From Prorocentrum cordatum (taxonomy: Eukaryota; Sar; Dinophyceae; Prorocentrales; Prorocentraceae), in assembly GCA_963575745.1 (NCBI GenBank), contig CAUYUJ010003012.1, forward strand, positions 1-64,000: a DNA stretch of 64,000 nucleotides, given 5' to 3'. The notes under the pieces are model-generated. The model made no database searches and had not been told where the DNA came from. It worked only from the letters and a program-made list of their open reading frames with translations. Shown in pieces: positions 61,078 to 64,000 of the stretch (positions are counted from its first letter, which is position 1; every line of letters starts with the position of its first letter). The translations under genes and the position numbers were made by a program.

Positions 61078-63366
61078 ATGCCGTCGTTGGTTGACAGAGC
61101 AGTTGAAATATGTCAAGATGCGTGGCAAGTTGGCAACAGAGAACGGATCGCTGCGCGGATGTACGATCACAATCTATACTACAGTACTTGCACACATTTG
61201 TTATGGTTACATCGACATATGCAGCAACAGTTTGTACTCAAATCTGTGCGCGAATATCTACTCCAGTTGGCCACCAGCTGGAATGAAGGCACCGTGATGG
61301 GCAGAAACCACATCGCAAGCGCCAACAATGATATACAGGGGATGTGCTATCGAGCTCTCCGACGTGCACACCTTATGGCGAATGAAGAGACCCCTTATGT
61401 TGTTCCTGGGCGTGAGACAAGAGCACGACCGCCACCTTTCTTCCACCATCCTTGGCATACGCAGCTACAAGAACCAGCAGAGCCTGCACAAGGGCCTGAT
61501 GGAGAGGAGGAAGATGAACATGTTGAGTTCTTGCAGACTTTCGTGCAATCGAGCTCAGCAACATCAGGACCTGCAGCATCGCAGGGGACATCCATGACGC
61601 CTATTGGTTTTACCTGCTCTACCTTGTCTACCACGCCGACAGCGGCTTCTGAACCTTCTGAGGCCAGCAGTTGGAGCGACACTGTTTTTTCTTCTGGTTT
61701 CCCAGGGTCAAGGGAATCCTCTCAAACCAGGGCTAGTAGTGTGGAAAATACTCGTGAGAGCCGTCCTGATGGCTCCCGGCCCCAGTTTTGTGCTGTTAAT
61801 GAGGGCTCCCAGTCCCAGATGGACGGGATAAGCTCTCTGCTCGTGAGGGGCCCGAATCGTCACCCTCCCTGCTCCCCTGCCTCCTCGCCTCCTCTCGGGC
61901 CTTCGGAAGGCCCTTCCTGCTTCGAGGCAGCTGCGACCCGCCCTGAGAGGCGCGTCAACTTCAGCAATCACACTTGCCTGTGTGCACTGGACAGCTGTGA
62001 TTTCACACAGCAAGGACGAGAGAGGGCGTTAGAATATTTCAAGTGCACTCCATTGCCCTCGGCTTTGAAGCAGAAGCGCCCTCGGCAACAGCCTGAAGGG
62101 TCACCGCAAGATGCTATGCAATTCGGAAGCCAGGGACCCTCGTTCTCCGACCCCACCCCGAAAGAGGCCATCGAGGGGGCATCCAGAGTACTTCCTCAGA
62201 CCCGCCCCCCCCAGACAGCTGAGCTTAGTGGTGGGGCCTCCATTACTGAATATATCAGAATAGGAGTGGGTAACGCGACGTCTTATGTCGATATGATAGA
62301 TATTACTCCCCCTCCTGAGCAAGACCATCTAGTTCCTGATGACCTAGAAGCACCGGCTAGATATGCACTGGACAATAGTACCCAGCGGGCGCCTGACCTT
62401 AGCAGCCTGGAGCACGTGTGTTTGTACACGGATGGTTCGCACTTCCTGGCACGAGGCCTGGCGGGTTGGGCTGTAGTCATCATAGGAGTTGATGGGCAGG
62501 GTCCGTTCTTTTGGGGATCACTTCGTCACGCCTATGCCGACTCTAGCAGCTTTAACCTGGACATCCAGTTCGTCACGAGCACCACCATGGAGCTCTTAGC
62601 AATTACATGGGGATTGATATGGGCACTTTATCTTCCCGAATCGGTCGAAGTTCGTCTCATGTCCGACTCCAAGTGCTCGTTGGACAACATAAATATGGAC
62701 GCGCTCCCCAAGCGGGACCAGGCCCTAGCAAAGACGGCCACCGTGCTCTGGGACCTGCTCACCAGGCAACGCCAGGCCATAAATGAACACGTCAAAAGTC
62801 ACAACCATGACCCCTGGAACACTCTCGCGGACAACTTAGCGAAGGCCTCTGCCCAGGGGCTTATTCAGGACACTTTGCTCCCTGATGTTTGGGTTGATGG
62901 CCTCAGGGAAGGCCCCCAAAAATTCTGGAAATGGTTACGGCTTACGCCTGATGACCGCCACGCCTACCCCCCCCTGGTTGATGGGAAGTTTGTCTCTCAG
63001 CCGCTCTTGCCTAGAGCTACCAAGGTTCATTGTGTCGACCATGTGGTTAAGAAAAATCAGCAGGCTGAGGTGCGGATCAAACTTTGCCAGTTCAATGTCC
63101 AGAGTTTTAGAGATGCCGACAGGAAAGGCGCCAAAGGACCACTGCGGCGCGCCCGGCTGGACCTGATGAGGCAGCAGTTCCACGATGGTAAGATGATACT
63201 CATAGGCCTGCAAGAAACCAGAAACCCACAGAGGATGTATATCACCGGGGATGACAAGTACTTGGTCATATCAAGTGGCCATCGGGATTACAATCTGGGA
63301 GTTGAATTGTGGGCCAGTGTTGCCCTTCCGTACGCCAAGGTAAAAAACACTGAGTACTTCTTTTAA
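61078..63366 (+). CDS. LINE-D protein: unknown N-terminus, RNase H, endonuclease start
   Basis: The frame is open from 60973; the first ATG is at 61078, giving 762 codons to a TAA at 63364. Residues 1-120 are a possible globular part without known homologue (DRAVEICQDAWQVGNRERIA). About 120-430 is Ser/Pro-rich and low in structure. RNase H spans about 445-595 with all four acids: Asp 452 (YTDGSHF), Glu 505 (TMELLAI), Asp 530 (LMSDSKCS), Asp 585 (TLADNLAKA), plus VKSHNHD. The endonuclease starts near 667: KLCQFNVQSF (Asn 673) and GLQETR (Glu 713). It stops after KVKNTEYFF, in the middle of the endonuclease fold. Confidence 0.78.
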   Translation: MPSLVDRAVEICQDAWQVGNRERIAARMYDHNLYYSTCTHLLWLHRHMQQQFVLKSVREYLLQLATSWNEGTVMGRNHIASANNDIQGMCYRALRRAHLMANEETPYVVPGRETRARPPPFFHHPWHTQLQEPAEPAQGPDGEEEDEHVEFLQTFVQSSSATSGPAASQGTSMTPIGFTCSTLSTTPTAASEPSEASSWSDTVFSSGFPGSRESSQTRASSVENTRESRPDGSRPQFCAVNEGSQSQMDGISSLLVRGPNRHPPCSPASSPPLGPSEGPSCFEAAATRPERRVNFSNHTCLCALDSCDFTQQGRERALEYFKCTPLPSALKQKRPRQQPEGSPQDAMQFGSQGPSFSDPTPKEAIEGASRVLPQTRPPQTAELSGGASITEYIRIGVGNATSYVDMIDITPPPEQDHLVPDDLEAPARYALDNSTQRAPDLSSLEHVCLYTDGSHFLARGLAGWAVVIIGVDGQGPFFWGSLRHAYADSSSFNLDIQFVTSTTMELLAITWGLIWALYLPESVEVRLMSDSKCSLDNINMDALPKRDQALAKTATVLWDLLTRQRQAINEHVKSHNHDPWNTLADNLAKASAQGLIQDTLLPDVWVDGLREGPQKFWKWLRLTPDDRHAYPPLVDGKFVSQPLLPRATKVHCVDHVVKKNQQAEVRIKLCQFNVQSFRDADRKGAKGPLRRARLDLMRQQFHDGKMILIGLQETRNPQRMYITGDDKYLVISSGHRDYNLGVELWASVALPYAKVKNTEYFF

Positions 63367-64000
63367 AAAGACCATTTCCGAGTCCTGTTCAAAAATGAGC
63401 GTACCCTGATGGTCAGAGTTCAGGCCCCCTTTTTTTCTAGAGTGATCGTTGTTGCGCATGCGCCTCATTCGAAGGCCACCCCGGGCCAAAAGGACGCTTT
63501 CTGGGAGCAACTAGGTAAAATCTCTCAGGCGCATGGACCAACGATTTGTCTCATTGATGCCAACGCTCGCACAGGATCGGTGACGAGCGGGGCTATAGGT
63601 ACGTGTGGGCTCGTCCAAGACGAGGACGACAACGGGGAGCGCTTTCATAAGTGGCTTGGTGAGGCTTCCCCTTCTTTGCATGCGGTTAACACCTTGTTAC
63701 CAAATAAACACGCTGGCACATGGACCAGCAGGACAGGAGCTGGGCACCAGCTCGATTACATTGTCACATCCCAGGACCTTCTTCAGTGCAGTCATTCTCT
63801 TGAAGTCTTACATAGCTTTGACGCTGTACGTAAGCATCAAGACCATGTCCCAATCACGGTTCAAATAGGTTTGTCGCCAGCTCGGGAGACCCTCAAGTCG
63901 GCGCTCGCGCTCCCCATTGACCCAAGTAAACTTGAGAACCCCGAATGTGTTGGGCGATTCCGGGAGAAACATGGCGAGGTGCAGCTTGCGGGTTGGGGGG
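63367..64000 (+). pseudogene. LINE-D endonuclease continuation after an in-frame TAA
   Basis: In the same frame as the upstream protein, homology goes on at once (KDHFRVLFKNERTLMVRVQ). CLIDANARTG near 63556 supplies the Asp-x-Asn, HQLDYIVTSQ near 63757 the Asp-Tyr element, and DHVPITVQI near 63841 the final Asp-His. It is open to the window end. So the stop is a point change, a read-through site or a sequence error; no frameshift is needed. Confidence 0.75.

Larger units (their letters stand above)
60866..64000 (+). mobile_element. LINE-D, different non-LTR element with RNase H before endonuclease (3' end outside)
   Basis: Element DNA starts after the microsatellite, with some 210 bp before the first ATG of the long frame. 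RNase H and then endonuclease are coded in one frame, interrupted once by a TAA. The window ends before any reverse transcriptase. The order differs from LINE-A and LINE-C, so it is another family. Confidence 0.75.

Overview
This window looks like nuclear DNA of a dinoflagellate. It contains an exact reverse-complement copy of the 22-nt dinoflagellate spliced leader (58097-58118). It also holds at least nine clusters of 35-residue PPR-like motifs of the 'AGISACEKG..QRALALLSEM' type, several divergent LINE-type retrotransposons, and an overwhelming load of GC-rich repeats with almost no intact single-copy genes. The high G+C and the PPR wording recall Prorocentrum-like genomes, but I cannot fix the genus from sequence alone. 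A 100-base N run (47703-47802) marks an assembly gap inside a GGA microsatellite.

Layout. 1-5612 is the 3' part of a + strand LINE (called LINE-A here): end of ORF1, then endonuclease, reverse transcriptase, RNase H and a C-terminal Cys domain, with a frameshift in RNase H. 5613-6985 is a TCC tract switching to a GGA tract. 7-43 kb is a mosaic. It has long strand-biased arrays of a degenerate GGCCGTCTTGG-type minisatellite, GAC microsatellite composites (9.06-10.56 and 18.63-19.93 kb), and two proper satellites (101-bp unit at 25.97-27.47 kb, about 160-bp unit at 29.49-31.45 kb). It also has segmental duplications (17.22-18.53 = 36.83-38.13 kb; 23.14-25.34 = 32.30-34.63 kb; 9.06-11.5 ~ 18.63-20.86 kb) and PPR-like exons or fragments, all on the minus strand. 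43.34-46.35 kb is a 5'-truncated minus-strand LINE (LINE-B). 46.4-50.7 kb holds arrays, the gap, and two of the three 259-bp MITE copies. 50.69-58.12 kb is a near full-length minus-strand LINE (LINE-C) whose 5' end is the spliced leader. 60.87-64.0 kb is the 5' half of a different + strand LINE (LINE-D) with RNase H placed before the endonuclease.

How it fits together. The only recognisable enzymes are retrotransposon enzymes. Every LINE boundary visible here abuts a TCC-rich tract in the same orientation relative to the element, which suggests a link between these elements and the microsatellites. The PPR heads stop homology at the same nucleotide (after GAAGG) next to sequence that usually starts GT. 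The arrays may therefore be very repetitive introns, or intron-like insertions, of a PPR gene family read from the minus strand; this is inference. Most long open frames in the arrays are translations of repeats and are not annotated as genes.
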